From Chloroflexota bacterium (GTDB taxonomy: Bacteria > Chloroflexota > Limnocylindria > Limnocylindrales > CSP1-4): DNA of 64,000 bases. A program made the position numbers and the translations under genes. The notes beneath the pieces are model-generated. The model was not told where the DNA came from. It saw only the letters and a list, made by a program, of their open reading frames with translations, and did no database searches. Each line of letters opens with the position of its first letter. Position 1 is the stretch's first letter. The stretch lies in assembly GCA_021802825.1 (NCBI GenBank), contig JAJZRG010000005.1:62001-126000 (forward strand), written 5' to 3'. Of this stretch, positions 26,032 to 35,448 are shown piece by piece.

Positions 26032-27654
26032 TCAGGCCACCTTCCGGCCGCGGTGCTTGAGGACCTCGAGCGCGGCCAGCCGCCCGTTGGCGCCCATCAG
26101 GCCGCCGCCGGGATGGGTGGACGAGCCCGAAAGGTACAGGTTCTGCACGGGTGTCGTGAACCGCGCGTAGCCGGGCACGGGCCGGTTGAAGAACAGCTGC
26201 TCGAGTGACAGCTCGCCCTGGAAGATGTTCCCCTCGGTCAGGCCCATCGTGCGCTCGATGTCGAGCGGGGTCAGGACCTGGCGGCCGATGATGATGTCCC
26301 GGATGTTGGGCGCGAACTCCGCGATCCGGTTGATGACCGCGTCGCCAAACGCCTCGCGCTGGTCGTCCCAGGTGCCCAGCTCGGGGGCCAGCTTGTAGGG
26401 CGCGTACTGGACGAAGCACGAGATCACGTGCTTGCCCGGCGGCGCCATCTGGGGGTCCACCAGCGTCGGGATGATCATGTCAACGTACGGGCGCTGGCTG
26501 AACCGGCCGTACTTCGCGTCGTCGTACGCCTGCTCCATCTCGGTGGTGTCGGGGCTGAACGAGATCGCGCCGCGGAGGTGCTCGCCCTCACCCGGGAGGG
26601 ACGTGAAGTCCGGCAGCCGGTCGACGGCCAGGTTGACCTTCCCCGAGCTCCCGCGGAACTTGAAGCGGCGGACCTCCTGCTCGAACTGGGGGTCGAGCGA
26701 GCCGGGCTCGAGGAGGTCGAGGAAGGTGACCTTCGCGTCGGCGGAGCTGAGCACGACGCTCGCCTCGATCTCCTCGCCGCTCTCGAGCGCGACGCCAGTG
26801 GCGCGGCCGTGCTTGACCACGATCCTCGCGACCGGCGCCTCGGTGCGGATCTCGGTGCCCAGCGCCTGCGCGGCGCGGGCGATCGCGTACGACACGCCGC
26901 CGGTGCCGCCCTTGGGGATGCCCCAGGCGCGGAAGGCGCCGTCGATCTCGCCCATGTAGTGGTGGAGCAGCACATAGGCCGTTCCCGGCGAGCGGATGCC
27001 CTGGTAGGTGCCGATGATCCCCGACGCCGACATCGTCGCCTTGAGCGGCTCGGTCTCGAACCACTGGTCGAGGAAGTCCTTGGCCGACATCGTCATCAGC
27101 TGGACGAACACCGCCTGTTGGCGCTCGGGCAGTTGCGCGAAGCGGCGGGCGAGGCTCGCGATCGGGAGCAGGGGCCGCGGGTCGTTCTCGGTGGGGTCGC
27201 CCGGGACGATGCCCAGGATGGGCTTGATGAAGCGGGCCATCTCCACCATGAGCTGGCCGTACTCCTCGTACGCCTCGGCGTCGCTCTTCGACCACCGGCG
27301 CAACTCGCGGACCGTGCGCCCGTGGTCGTTGACGCGCCACAGGTAGTCGCCCCCGGGCGGCGTCCTGTCGATGCCCTTGCGCAGCGGGGTGAACGTGCCG
27401 TCGAGGGGCAGGATGTCGAGGCCGTAACGGGGCAGGTTGAGGTCGCGGATGATCTCGGGCCGCAGCAGGCTCACGACGTAGCTCGCGACCGAGAAGCGGA
27501 ACCCCGGGATGATCTCCTCGGTGACGGCCGCGCCGCCCAGGACGTGCCGCCGCTCGAGGACGAGCGTCTTGAGGCCGGCCCTGGCCAGGTAGGCCGCGGA
27601 CACGAGCCCGTTGTGCCCGCCGCCGATGATGACCGCGTCGTAGCGCTGGGGCAC
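26032..27654 (-). CDS. PYROXD2-like FAD-dependent oxidoreductase (copy B)
   Basis: The 540-residue product has DAVIIGGGHNGLVSAAYLARAG, LVLERRHVLGGAAVTEEI and a C-terminal NLYLSGSSTHPGGGLMGANGRLAA FAD site. Sequence follows the PYROXD2 group closely across its length. Start is GTG (GTG-CCC-CAG) with GGAGGG upstream. The promoter region, 46 bases upstream, carries the TGCAT-N7-ATGCA palindrome also found before the GcvT-like/M20 operon at 32.4 kb. Confidence 0.9.
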   Translation of the reverse strand: MPQRYDAVIIGGGHNGLVSAAYLARAGLKTLVLERRHVLGGAAVTEEIIPGFRFSVASYVVSLLRPEIIRDLNLPRYGLDILPLDGTFTPLRKGIDRTPPGGDYLWRVNDHGRTVRELRRWSKSDAEAYEEYGQLMVEMARFIKPILGIVPGDPTENDPRPLLPIASLARRFAQLPERQQAVFVQLMTMSAKDFLDQWFETEPLKATMSASGIIGTYQGIRSPGTAYVLLHHYMGEIDGAFRAWGIPKGGTGGVSYAIARAAQALGTEIRTEAPVARIVVKHGRATGVALESGEEIEASVVLSSADAKVTFLDLLEPGSLDPQFEQEVRRFKFRGSSGKVNLAVDRLPDFTSLPGEGEHLRGAISFSPDTTEMEQAYDDAKYGRFSQRPYVDMIIPTLVDPQMAPPGKHVISCFVQYAPYKLAPELGTWDDQREAFGDAVINRIAEFAPNIRDIIIGRQVLTPLDIERTMGLTEGNIFQGELSLEQLFFNRPVPGYARFTTPVQNLYLSGSSTHPGGGLMGANGRLAALEVLKHRGRKVA

Positions 27655-27699
27655 CCCACCCTCCGTTCGGGACGCGCGGCCTCGCGGCCGCTATTCAGC

Positions 27700-27722
27700 C
27701 TGCATGGAATTGATGCAGTCTA
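27700..27722 (-). promoter_or_regulatory. Palindromic operator and -10 of the PYROXD2 operon
   Basis: CTGCAT-N7-ATGCAG (27700-27718) is a perfect 6-base inverted repeat with a 7-base spacer. On the minus strand TAGACT (27717-27722) in GCTAGACTGC lies at its upstream edge, so transcription would begin inside the palindrome, as expected for repression by a dimeric regulator. A matching element with the same spacer lies at 32428-32444. Confidence 0.65.
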
Positions 27723-27943
27723 GCCGAGGATGGCCGGGGCGTCGGGCCCGGGATCGCGGAGCGGGCCGGCGCTCCCGGCACGAGTTGCGCGCGGCACGAC
27801 TCGCATCAGAGTTGGATCGGACTGCGGCACGCTCAGGTCGAGCGCAGAGTCGCCGTTTCGCCCCCGGGCCACGTTCCAAGACGGCCGAATCAACCCCGCC
27901 GTGAATAGGACGCTGGCGACGATGGACGTCTACCACCCGCCTC

Positions 27944-28626
27944 ATGGAGAAAGCGTCCCGATACGATGGCCTGGCGGCGCGGTACGACGCCTTCGTCAAC
28001 TCGACCGACCTCACAACGGTTGAGCTCGACTCGCTGGGGCGGCTGCTGGGCGAGGGGCCGGGCCGGTGCCTCGACCTCGGGTGCGGTACGGGCATCGCTT
28101 TCGCCACCCTGAATCGCCTTCACTGGTCGATCGTGGGCGTTGACCTCTCGGCGGACCAGCCCGCCGTGGCCGGCGAGCGTGCCGAGCCAGTTGGGGCCGA
28201 GCTGCATCAGGCCGATGCCGCGCACCTGCCGCTCGCCGCCGACTCGTTCGACGCCGTCGTGTCGCTCGCGACGCACACCGACTTTGAGGATGCCGCCGCC
28301 GCTTTCGCCGAATCCGCCCGCGTCCTCCGTCCGGGCGCCGCTTCGTCTATGTCGGCATCCACCCCTGCTTCGCAAGCCCCAAGGTCGAGCGCCGAACCGA
28401 CGAGCCGCACCTCCTCCATCCTGGCTATTGGCGACGCGGTTGGTGGCATGAGGCGCCCGGATTCCGCTACGGCCGAAATGGCGTCCGCGGGGGCGTCGGC
28501 GTGAACCACCTGCCGCTGGCCGATTTCCTCAACGCGATTCTCGACGCAGGCCTCCGACTCGAACACGTCGAGGAGCCCGGGGACGAGGACTACCCCTTGC
28601 TGCTGGGGCTCCGCGCCGTCCGCTGA
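27944..28626 (+). pseudogene. SAM-dependent methyltransferase with a one-base frameshift
   Basis: From ATG 27944 the frame encodes a class I methyltransferase start: RYDGLAARYDAFV, CLDLGCGTGIAFATL, VVSLATHTDFED, ESARVLRPG. After GGC at 28334-28336 the frame turns to Ser/Ala-rich noise ending at 28504. In the frame that lacks one base, homologous sequence resumes at 28339 (RFVYVGIHPCFASPKVERR), through GYWRRGWWHEAPGFRYGRNG and HLPLADFLNAILDAGL, ending with TGA at 28624-28626. A lost G in GGC-GGC-CGC explains it. It is either a recent pseudogene or a sequencing error. Confidence 0.85.
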
Positions 28627-28643
28627 GCCAACCGAGCTGCGGC

Positions 28644-31592
28644 CTACCAGCCCTCGCGCAGCGTCCGAGCCAGAGCCTCGACGACCAGGTCCGCGCTGCG
28701 CCGGTCGATGCACAGCGGCGGCTTCACCTTGAGCACGTTGTTGCCGTCAGCGGTGGGCTGGACGATCACGCCCAGCTCCAGCATCCGCTCGCAGATCGCG
28801 AGCGCCTCCGCGCCGGCCGGCTCGAGGGTCGCCCTGTCACGGACCAGCTCCACCCCCAGGTACAGCCCCATCCCGTGGACCGCACCGACGATCTCGGGGT
28901 GGGCGGCAGCCACCTGCTCGAGCCCCGCCCTGAGGTGCGCCCCGACGTCCCTGGCGTTCTCGCGCAGCCCCTCGCGATCGATCGTCTCGAGCACCGCGAG
29001 GCCCGCCGCGCACGCCACCGGCGAGCCGCCGACGGACGAGAAGAACGATCCCTCGGCCGCGAACGCGTCGGCGATCGCCCGCGTCGTCACGACCGCGCCG
29101 ACGGCCATGCCGTTCCCCGCCGCCTTGGCAACGGTCACGATGTCCGGCACGACGCCCTGCTGCTCGAACGCCCACTGGTAGGAGCCGAGGCGAGAGTAGC
29201 CGGTCTGGACCTCGTCCGCGATCGCGAGGCCGCCCGCGCCTCGGATCGCTGCATACGCCTCGCGCAAGTACCCGTCGGGCAGGACGACGCCGCCCGCGTT
29301 GCCATAGAGGGGCTCGGCGATGAAGGCGGACGGGCGCCGGCCGGCCGCGCCCAGGCGAGCGACCGTGGCCCGCACGTCATCGGCGTACCGGGTGCCCGCG
29401 TCGGGCCCGCGATGGAGCCCGCGGAATGTGTTCGGCGGCTCCACCGGGTGCACCCAGCCCGGCCGCGTCCCCAGCGCCCGCGGGTTGTCGAGGGCCGAGG
29501 TGCTGATCGCGTCGGTCGCGCTCGTCCAGCCGTGGTAGGCGCCGCGGACGCAGAGCACGTCGTGGGCGCCCGTGGCCGTTCGCGCGAGCCGGAGCGCGAG
29601 CTCGTTCGCCTCGGAGCCCGTGTTGACGAGGAAGACCGTGTCCAGCGGGGCCGGGAAGCGAGCGGCGAGCGCCTCCGCGAACTCGACGATGACGCCGTAG
29701 AGGAACCGCGAGTTGGTGTTCAGCCGACGCAGCCGGCGTGCGACCGCCTCCTCGACCGCGGGGTGGCTGTGGCCGAGCACGGCGACGTTGTTGACGATGT
29801 CGACGTAGGCCCGGCCACGGGTGTCGACGAGGTGGTGGCGCCAGCCGCGCTCGATCGTGGGCGGGACGTCGAAGTAGTGGACCTGGACGCCGGCGAGCAC
29901 GCGGTCGCGGCGGCCGAGCAGCCGGCGCGGGTCGTCCGGCGGGGCCGCAGCCGAGCCGTGCCGCAGGCCGGCGAACTCGGACGGGTCGGGGCAGAGCGCC
30001 AGCCAGGCGCCCTCGAGCGACGGCACCGCGCGACGGGGCGCGTCGAGCCCCGGCACGGTGACCAGTTGCACGTGCACGTGGGGCGGGAGGCCGTCGAGGC
30101 CCGCAGGCGCGATCTCGCCGATGGGTTCGCCGGCGGCGAGCTCCGCCCCGTCCGCCGCGCTCGGGGAGATCCCCTCGAGCCGGAGGTCGGCGCCCTCGAA
30201 GCCGATGACCACCCCGTCGGGAACCAGCCGAACCCTTCCGGCGGCCGGCGCCCGGACCGGGGTCCCCGGCGCGCCGAAGCAGTCCACGCCCAGGTGGACG
30301 CTGGGCGCCTCGTCGATCGCATCCGGGACCGCGTCCACGAGCCTGCCCTCGCCCCAGCGCCCCAGGGCCGGCCCCGAGGCTCCGCCGAGAAGCCGCGCGA
30401 CCGCCGACAGATCGCCGGTCGCCGACGCCGCCAGCGCGTCGCTCGTCGTCGAGAGGTCCAGCACCACGACGTTCGCCGGCAGCTCGACGGGCGCGACCGG
30501 AGGCCGCGTGGGGATCGGCACCCGCCTCGCGGGCCCCAGCCCTGCCGCCGCGCGCAGCACCTCCGTCGCCAGCACCGGGGGCACGCCGGCCACGACCTCG
30601 AGCGCCGCCCACTCCTCATCGCGCACCGAGGCGACGTAGCTGTTCTCCGGCTCGAGCGCCGCCTGCTGGTCCCCGCTCACCGCGACGGCCGCCGCCCTGG
30701 CCACCACCATCGGCCAGACCGCCTCGAGTTCCGCCTCCTCGAGCGGGAGCAGCGGGAGGAAGCCCGTTGCCACCTCGCGTGCGGTCCGGAGCGGCCGGTC
30801 CAGGTCGCGCAGCACGTCCGCCGCGATCGTGACAGCCAGCTCCGCGGCCAGCCAGGTCCGCGACAGGTCCCCGAAATCGATCAGCCCGACGGGCATCGGG
30901 CGGCCAGCCGCGTCGCGGCGGGTGACCGTGTTCACGTCGGTCACGTCCTGATGGACGGTTCGGATCCGCTGCGCCGCGGACAGGGAGGTCAGCGCCTGGG
31001 CGGCACGGGTCGCGGCCCCCTCGGCTGCGAGCCGCCGGGCCGGGGAGCTGGCGAACGGCGCCAGGGCCTCAACGACGCTGCGGGCATGGCGGATGTCCCA
31101 CTGCAGAGCGCGGTCGAGCGCCGGGTGGTCGAAGCCGTCGAGCGCGATCGCGATCCGCGCGGCCATCGCGCCGTGTGCGCGGAGGACCGCTGGTGCGAGG
31201 TAGCCGGCGCGATCGAGCGGCTCCCCGTCGATCCAGGTCACCAGGCGCAGGTCGTGCGCCGCCCCGGAGGTCGTCGTCGCCCGCACGATCAGAGATCCGT
31301 CGGGAGCGGGCTGCGGCACCGGGACCTCGAACGGCAGGCCCATCGCCGCCACCCGGAGCATCGCGGCGTTCTCCGCCTCGAGCGCCGGCCGCCCGAGCCC
31401 CTCACGCGCCACCTTGAGCACGAACCGCGCCCCGCCTCGCGTCTCGACCAGGTAGTTGCGGTCCTGGTGGCTGCCGAGCTCCCGCAGCTTCCCGTCCACG
31501 CCGAACGCCTCGCGCAGGAGGGTCGCCGCCTCGACGGCGTCCACGTCTGGCCGCCGGTGCTCGTGGCCGAGAAACGGGTTCGCACTCGTCAT
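28644..31592 (-). CDS. Kinase (APH) / M23-like / class III aminotransferase fusion protein
   Basis: The 982-residue protein has three parts. Residues about 1-345 are an aminoglycoside-phosphotransferase-type kinase: Lys60, the HxDxxxxN loop at His214-Asp216-Asn221 and the metal Asp239 in LIDFGD. Residues about 345-555 contain an M23-like domain with HLGVD and HVHVQ, its usual metal ligands. Residues about 560-982 are a fold-type I class III aminotransferase with NTGSEANELALRLAR, AYHGWTS, IADEVQTGYSR and the PLP lysine in VAKAAGNG. Kinase plus class III PLP enzyme resembles the human pair HYKK and PHYKPL/ETNPPL, where a hydroxylated amine is phosphorylated and then split by a phospholyase. I infer a similar two-step amine catabolism. 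Confidence 0.85.
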   Translation of the reverse strand: MTSANPFLGHEHRRPDVDAVEAATLLREAFGVDGKLRELGSHQDRNYLVETRGGARFVLKVAREGLGRPALEAENAAMLRVAAMGLPFEVPVPQPAPDGSLIVRATTTSGAAHDLRLVTWIDGEPLDRAGYLAPAVLRAHGAMAARIAIALDGFDHPALDRALQWDIRHARSVVEALAPFASSPARRLAAEGAATRAAQALTSLSAAQRIRTVHQDVTDVNTVTRRDAAGRPMPVGLIDFGDLSRTWLAAELAVTIAADVLRDLDRPLRTAREVATGFLPLLPLEEAELEAVWPMVVARAAAVAVSGDQQAALEPENSYVASVRDEEWAALEVVAGVPPVLATEVLRAAAGLGPARRVPIPTRPPVAPVELPANVVVLDLSTTSDALAASATGDLSAVARLLGGASGPALGRWGEGRLVDAVPDAIDEAPSVHLGVDCFGAPGTPVRAPAAGRVRLVPDGVVIGFEGADLRLEGISPSAADGAELAAGEPIGEIAPAGLDGLPPHVHVQLVTVPGLDAPRRAVPSLEGAWLALCPDPSEFAGLRHGSAAAPPDDPRRLLGRRDRVLAGVQVHYFDVPPTIERGWRHHLVDTRGRAYVDIVNNVAVLGHSHPAVEEAVARRLRRLNTNSRFLYGVIVEFAEALAARFPAPLDTVFLVNTGSEANELALRLARTATGAHDVLCVRGAYHGWTSATDAISTSALDNPRALGTRPGWVHPVEPPNTFRGLHRGPDAGTRYADDVRATVARLGAAGRRPSAFIAEPLYGNAGGVVLPDGYLREAYAAIRGAGGLAIADEVQTGYSRLGSYQWAFEQQGVVPDIVTVAKAAGNGMAVGAVVTTRAIADAFAAEGSFFSSVGGSPVACAAGLAVLETIDREGLRENARDVGAHLRAGLEQVAAAHPEIVGAVHGMGLYLGVELVRDRATLEPAGAEALAICERMLELGVIVQPTADGNNVLKVKPPLCIDRRSADLVVEALARTLREGW

Positions 31593-31763
31593 GCGCCCAA
31601 TCCTCGCAGGTGCGTGGCACGGCGCGGGCGCTCGTACCCCCCAGCCGGGCCACGGGCGCTAGCATCGTGGGGCGCGGCCATCGGCGGCGCCGAGATGTGC
31701 GGCACGCCGCCCGGCCTGCCCCGTGGCGACACGCACCGCTGCCAATCGTGATCCGGAGGCCCG

Positions 31764-32387
31764 ATGCCGCTCCCCGACCCGCATCTGTTCGATGCCAAGG
31801 CGGCCGACTGGGACAGCCCGGTGCACGTCGAGCGGGCCATCGCCATCGCGCGCTCGATCCGGTCCGCCGTTCCGGTCACGGGTGCCACCCGAGTCATCGA
31901 GGTGGGCGCGGGGACGGGCCTGCTCGGCAGGGCGCTGGCGCCCCACGTCGGCTCGGTCCTGATCACGGACCCGTCCACCGGGATGCTCCGCGCCGCGGAC
32001 GAGGCACTGACGGCCAACGGCATCGCCAACGCCCGGACGCGCCGTTTCGACCTCGAGGCCGACCCGGTGCCGGGGGAGCGCTTCGATCTCGCCGTCAGCC
32101 TGATGGCCCTGCACCACGTGCTCGACACGGATGCCGCGCTGGCGCGCCTCGCCGCGATGCTGGAACCTGGCGGCTGGCTTGCGGTGGCGGATCTCGATGC
32201 GGAGGACGGCTCCTTCCACGTCGACCCCGAGGAGCGGGCGATCGTGCTGCCCGGTCACGACCGAGATCAGCTCGGGGCGCGAGCGGTGGCGGCAGGCTTC
32301 GTCGACGTCACGTTCTCCGACGTCTGGCAGATCCCGAAGAACGACCGGGTCTACCAGGTGTTCCTGCTCGTGGCACGCCGACCGTAG
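31764..32387 (+). CDS. Class I SAM-dependent methyltransferase
   Basis: The 207-residue protein has the SAM motifs VIEVGAGTGLLGRAL (motif I), ITDPSTGML (motif II), FDLAVSLMALHHVLD (motif IV) and LEPGGWLAVADLD (post-motif). Residues 1-40 (FDAKAADWDSP) resemble UbiE/COQ5-like enzymes that act on small molecules. CCGGAGG precedes the ATG. It is intact, unlike the frameshifted methyltransferase 3 kb upstream. Confidence 0.87.
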   Translation: MPLPDPHLFDAKAADWDSPVHVERAIAIARSIRSAVPVTGATRVIEVGAGTGLLGRALAPHVGSVLITDPSTGMLRAADEALTANGIANARTRRFDLEADPVPGERFDLAVSLMALHHVLDTDAALARLAAMLEPGGWLAVADLDAEDGSFHVDPEERAIVLPGHDRDQLGARAVAAGFVDVTFSDVWQIPKNDRVYQVFLLVARRP

Positions 32388-32427
32388 CCCCCCGCGCTCG
32401 CTCCGGCCTGCCCGCGGGCATCCAGCC

Positions 32428-32444
32428 TGCATAGTTCTCATGCA
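32428..32444 (+). promoter_or_regulatory. Palindromic operator of the GcvT-like/M20 operon
   Basis: TGCAT-N7-ATGCA, the same arms and spacer as the element at 27700-27718; both are also preceded by cagcc. A -10 candidate CATACT (32443-32448) overlaps its right arm. The start codon lies 33 bases downstream. Confidence 0.65.
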
Positions 32445-32477
32445 TACTGCCCGGGTCATCATCCCAGGAGGTCCCCC

Positions 32478-33668
32478 GTGAGCGTCGGCACCCCGTTCCA
32501 TCCCCGTGCCGCGGCCCTGAATCGCAAGATGCAGTGGCGCGAGTGGTCCGGCTACTGGGCGTCCTCGGTCTACGCCGACTTCCACGACATCGAGTACAAC
32601 GCGATCCGCGAGGCCGCGGCCGTCATCGACGTCAGCCCCCTGTACAAGTACCGGCTGACCGGCCCGGATGCGCTGCGGCTCACGGACCGGGTCATCACCC
32701 GCGACGCGACCAAGCTCGCAGTCGGGCAGGTGTACTACACGCCGTGGTGCGATGAGCACGGCAAGGTCATCGACGACGGGACCGTGCACCGGGTGGGCGA
32801 GCAGGAGATCCGCTGGACGGCCGCCGACCCGCAGTACCGCTGGCTGACCCTCAACGCCGCAGGGCTCGACGTGACCGTCGAGGACGTCTCCGAGTCGGTC
32901 GCGACGCTTGCCCTGCAGGGGCCCTTCAGCCGCGCTGTGCTCGAGGCGGCAACGGGCGAGAGCTTCGCCGACCTTCGCTACTTCCGGCGCCGCGCCAGCC
33001 AGGTCGGCGGCGTGGCCATCGACGTGAGCCGGACGGGCTACACCGGCGACCTGGGCTACGAGCTGTGGATCCCCGCCGAGGCGGCGTCAGAGGTCTGGGA
33101 CCGGCTGTTCGAGGTCGGCAAGGCGTACGCCATCCGGCCCGCCGGGATGCTCGCGCTCGACGTCGTGCGCCTTGAGGCGGGTCTGGTCCTGCTCGAGGTG
33201 GACTACACGTCGGCGCGCCACGCCATGAACCCGGAGCAGAACTACAGCCCGGCCGAGATCGGCCTCGGGCGACTCGTCAACCTGGACAAAGCCGACTTCG
33301 TGGGCAAGCGCGCGCTCGCCGCGGAGGCCGCCGCAGGCGGTCCAGCCCGACGCCTCGTCGGCCTCCAGCTCGACTGGCACGACATCGAGGCCCTGTTCGA
33401 TGCCCAGGGCCTGCCGCCCGCCGTCTCGCCCACCGTGGACCGCTCGCCGGTGCCGGTGTTCGCCGGCGGCAGCCAGGTCGGCAAGGCGACCTCGCACGGC
33501 TGGAGCCCCATCCTCAAGCAGGCGATCGCACTCGCCTCGGTCCCGGCGCGCTTCGAGCGGACCGGGACGCGCCTCGCGGTCGAGTGGACCGTCGAGGGGC
33601 GCCGCGGCAGGGTTGGAGCGACGGTGGTGGGGCTGCCGTTCCTCGACCTCGAGCGCAAGCGCGCGTGA
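32478..33668 (+). CDS. GcvT-like aminomethyltransferase family protein
   Basis: The 396-residue product has the folate-binding GcvT/DmdA fold: AAVIDVSPLYKYRLTGPDA, LALQGPFSRAVLE, SRTGYTGDLGYELWIP and AGMLALDVVRLEAGL. The C-terminal barrel domain ends VVGLPFLDLERKRA. Residue features separate it from a textbook glycine-cleavage T protein and no gcvH or gcvP is near, so it probably demethylates another amine with tetrahydrofolate. GTG start with AGGAGG 8 bases upstream; TGATG overlap with the M20 gene. Confidence 0.85.
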   Translation: MSVGTPFHPRAAALNRKMQWREWSGYWASSVYADFHDIEYNAIREAAAVIDVSPLYKYRLTGPDALRLTDRVITRDATKLAVGQVYYTPWCDEHGKVIDDGTVHRVGEQEIRWTAADPQYRWLTLNAAGLDVTVEDVSESVATLALQGPFSRAVLEAATGESFADLRYFRRRASQVGGVAIDVSRTGYTGDLGYELWIPAEAASEVWDRLFEVGKAYAIRPAGMLALDVVRLEAGLVLLEVDYTSARHAMNPEQNYSPAEIGLGRLVNLDKADFVGKRALAAEAAAGGPARRLVGLQLDWHDIEALFDAQGLPPAVSPTVDRSPVPVFAGGSQVGKATSHGWSPILKQAIALASVPARFERTGTRLAVEWTVEGRRGRVGATVVGLPFLDLERKRA

Positions 33669-35092
33669 TGGGCTCCGACGCGCCCGGAGGGCCCGGCCCC
33701 GACGCCTCCGGTCCGGACCCCTGGGCCGCGTTCGACGCGCTGGTCGCCGAGCGCCTGCCGGCGTGGACCAAGGAGCTGATCGAGTACCTCTCCATCCCCT
33801 CGGAGGGCGGGGACGCGGCGTCGCTGGCCGATGCCGCCGCGTGGACCGCCGGCCGCCTCGAGCGCGCCGGCGCATCGGTCGAAGTCATCGCTCTCGACGG
33901 CGTCCCGCCGCTGGTCGTGGGCGAGCTGGGCGAGGGGCAGCGCACCATCAACGCCGTTCAGCACTACGACGTCCAGCCGGCCGAGCCGTTCGAGCTGTGG
34001 ACGACGCCGCCGTATGCGCCCCATGTCCGCGACGGGCGCGTGTGGGCGCGCGGCGCCACCGACAACAAGGGTGAGTTCCTGCCCCGCCTGTGGGCGCTCG
34101 AGGCCTATCGGGAGGCCATCGGCCCTCTCCCCTGCCGGGTCCGGTTCCTCGTGGAGGGCCAGGAGGAGACCGGCTCGGGCGCACTCGACGACCTCCTCGA
34201 CCGGGCACCGCGGCTGCGCGAGGCCGACGCGGCGCTGATCGAGGGCGGCGGGCTCGACCTGAACGGGCGCCCGAGCGTCGTCGGTGGCGGCAAGGGCATC
34301 GTCGTGTTCGAGCTCTACGCCAGGACGATGGCCCACGACGCGCACTCGAGCCTGTCGGTGCTGCTCCCCAACGCCGGCCACCGGCTGGTCGGCGCGCTCG
34401 CGACGTTCTGGGATGCGGGCGGCCGGCCGGCGATCGCGGGGCTCGACGCCGGCAAGCGGCCGCCGACTGCGGCACAGCTCGCGGTGATCGCGGCCCAGGA
34501 CCAGCAGGACCTCGCCGACATTCGCGCCGACTGGGCCGTGGACCGCTTCATCGGCGGGCTCGACGGGGTGGCCGCGATGGAGGCGCTGACGTTCCAGACG
34601 ACCCTCAACCTCCAGGGCCTGTGGGCCGGCCACACCGAGCCGACGCCCAAGACTGTGACCCCGGCCGAGGCGCACGCCCGGCTCGACGTGCGGATCGTCC
34701 CGGACCAGGAGCCCGACGAGGTGCTCGCGGCCGTCCGCCGACACCTCGACGCCCAAGGGTTCGCCGACATCGAGGTCCGCAAGCGCGAGGGCGAGCCAGC
34801 CTGGTGGACGGGCCCCGACCACGTCGTCGTGACGACCGCAGCAGCCGTGTCCTCGGAGGTGGCCGGGCTGGAGACCACGCTCGGGGTGTCGATGGCCGGG
34901 ACCGTCCCGATGGCGCAGGTCTGCGCCCGCCACCGCGTCCCGTGCACGACGCTGGGCGCCGGCCGCGCGGACTGCCGAGCGCACGCGCCCGACGAGAACA
35001 TCCGGCTCGACGATCTGGCGGCCGCGGCGAGGATGATGGGCCGCTTCGTCGCCACCTTCGCGCGCCTGCCCGAGGTCCCGCGAGTCCCCTGA
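33668..35092 (+). CDS. M20 family metallopeptidase
   Basis: The 474-residue product has the M20 dinuclear zinc motifs: QHYDVQPAEPF, ARGATDNKG, EGQEETGSG and a dimerisation domain with AHDAHSSLSV. Total length and order match dipeptidase-type (CNDP-like) M20 enzymes, which cleave dipeptides or N-acyl amino acids. The ATG overlaps the GcvT-like stop (TGATG), so the pair is translated together. Confidence 0.88.
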   Translation: MGSDAPGGPGPDASGPDPWAAFDALVAERLPAWTKELIEYLSIPSEGGDAASLADAAAWTAGRLERAGASVEVIALDGVPPLVVGELGEGQRTINAVQHYDVQPAEPFELWTTPPYAPHVRDGRVWARGATDNKGEFLPRLWALEAYREAIGPLPCRVRFLVEGQEETGSGALDDLLDRAPRLREADAALIEGGGLDLNGRPSVVGGGKGIVVFELYARTMAHDAHSSLSVLLPNAGHRLVGALATFWDAGGRPAIAGLDAGKRPPTAAQLAVIAAQDQQDLADIRADWAVDRFIGGLDGVAAMEALTFQTTLNLQGLWAGHTEPTPKTVTPAEAHARLDVRIVPDQEPDEVLAAVRRHLDAQGFADIEVRKREGEPAWWTGPDHVVVTTAAAVSSEVAGLETTLGVSMAGTVPMAQVCARHRVPCTTLGAGRADCRAHAPDENIRLDDLAAAARMMGRFVATFARLPEVPRVP

Positions 35093-35448
35093 CCCGCCTG
35101 CGGCCCGCCCGCGACGTGACTTCCGGGCCAGCTGCCGCCCTCGCCCGGTGGCCGGGCTGGCGTCCCGTCCCGGAAGCCGCCCGCCGGTTGCCGCCCGGGA
35201 CCCCCGCCGCGCGCCGGCGGCCGAGTCGTGCCGGGGTCGCCGCGCGCAGTGGCGTGCGCGGGCGCCGGCCCGACCCGGGGGTTCGCGGCGCGGCCCGTGC
35301 GTGCGGAGGGCGCTCCCGACCCTGACGCGACTCAGCCGGCGAGGGGCCGGCGAATCGGGGCGCTACGGTCGCACGATCCTGTCGCCGCTCAGCGGTGCGC
35401 GCTTCGCGGAGGTGCGATCCGACGGTGCAGGCGCTCCCCGCTGGTCAG
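35093..35448. other. Gene-free stretch between convergent genes
   Basis: 356 bases of very GC-rich sequence with no supported gene. Short palindromes such as gccggc-gaggg-gccggc (near 35336) could form a terminator hairpin without a U tract. Confidence 0.4.
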
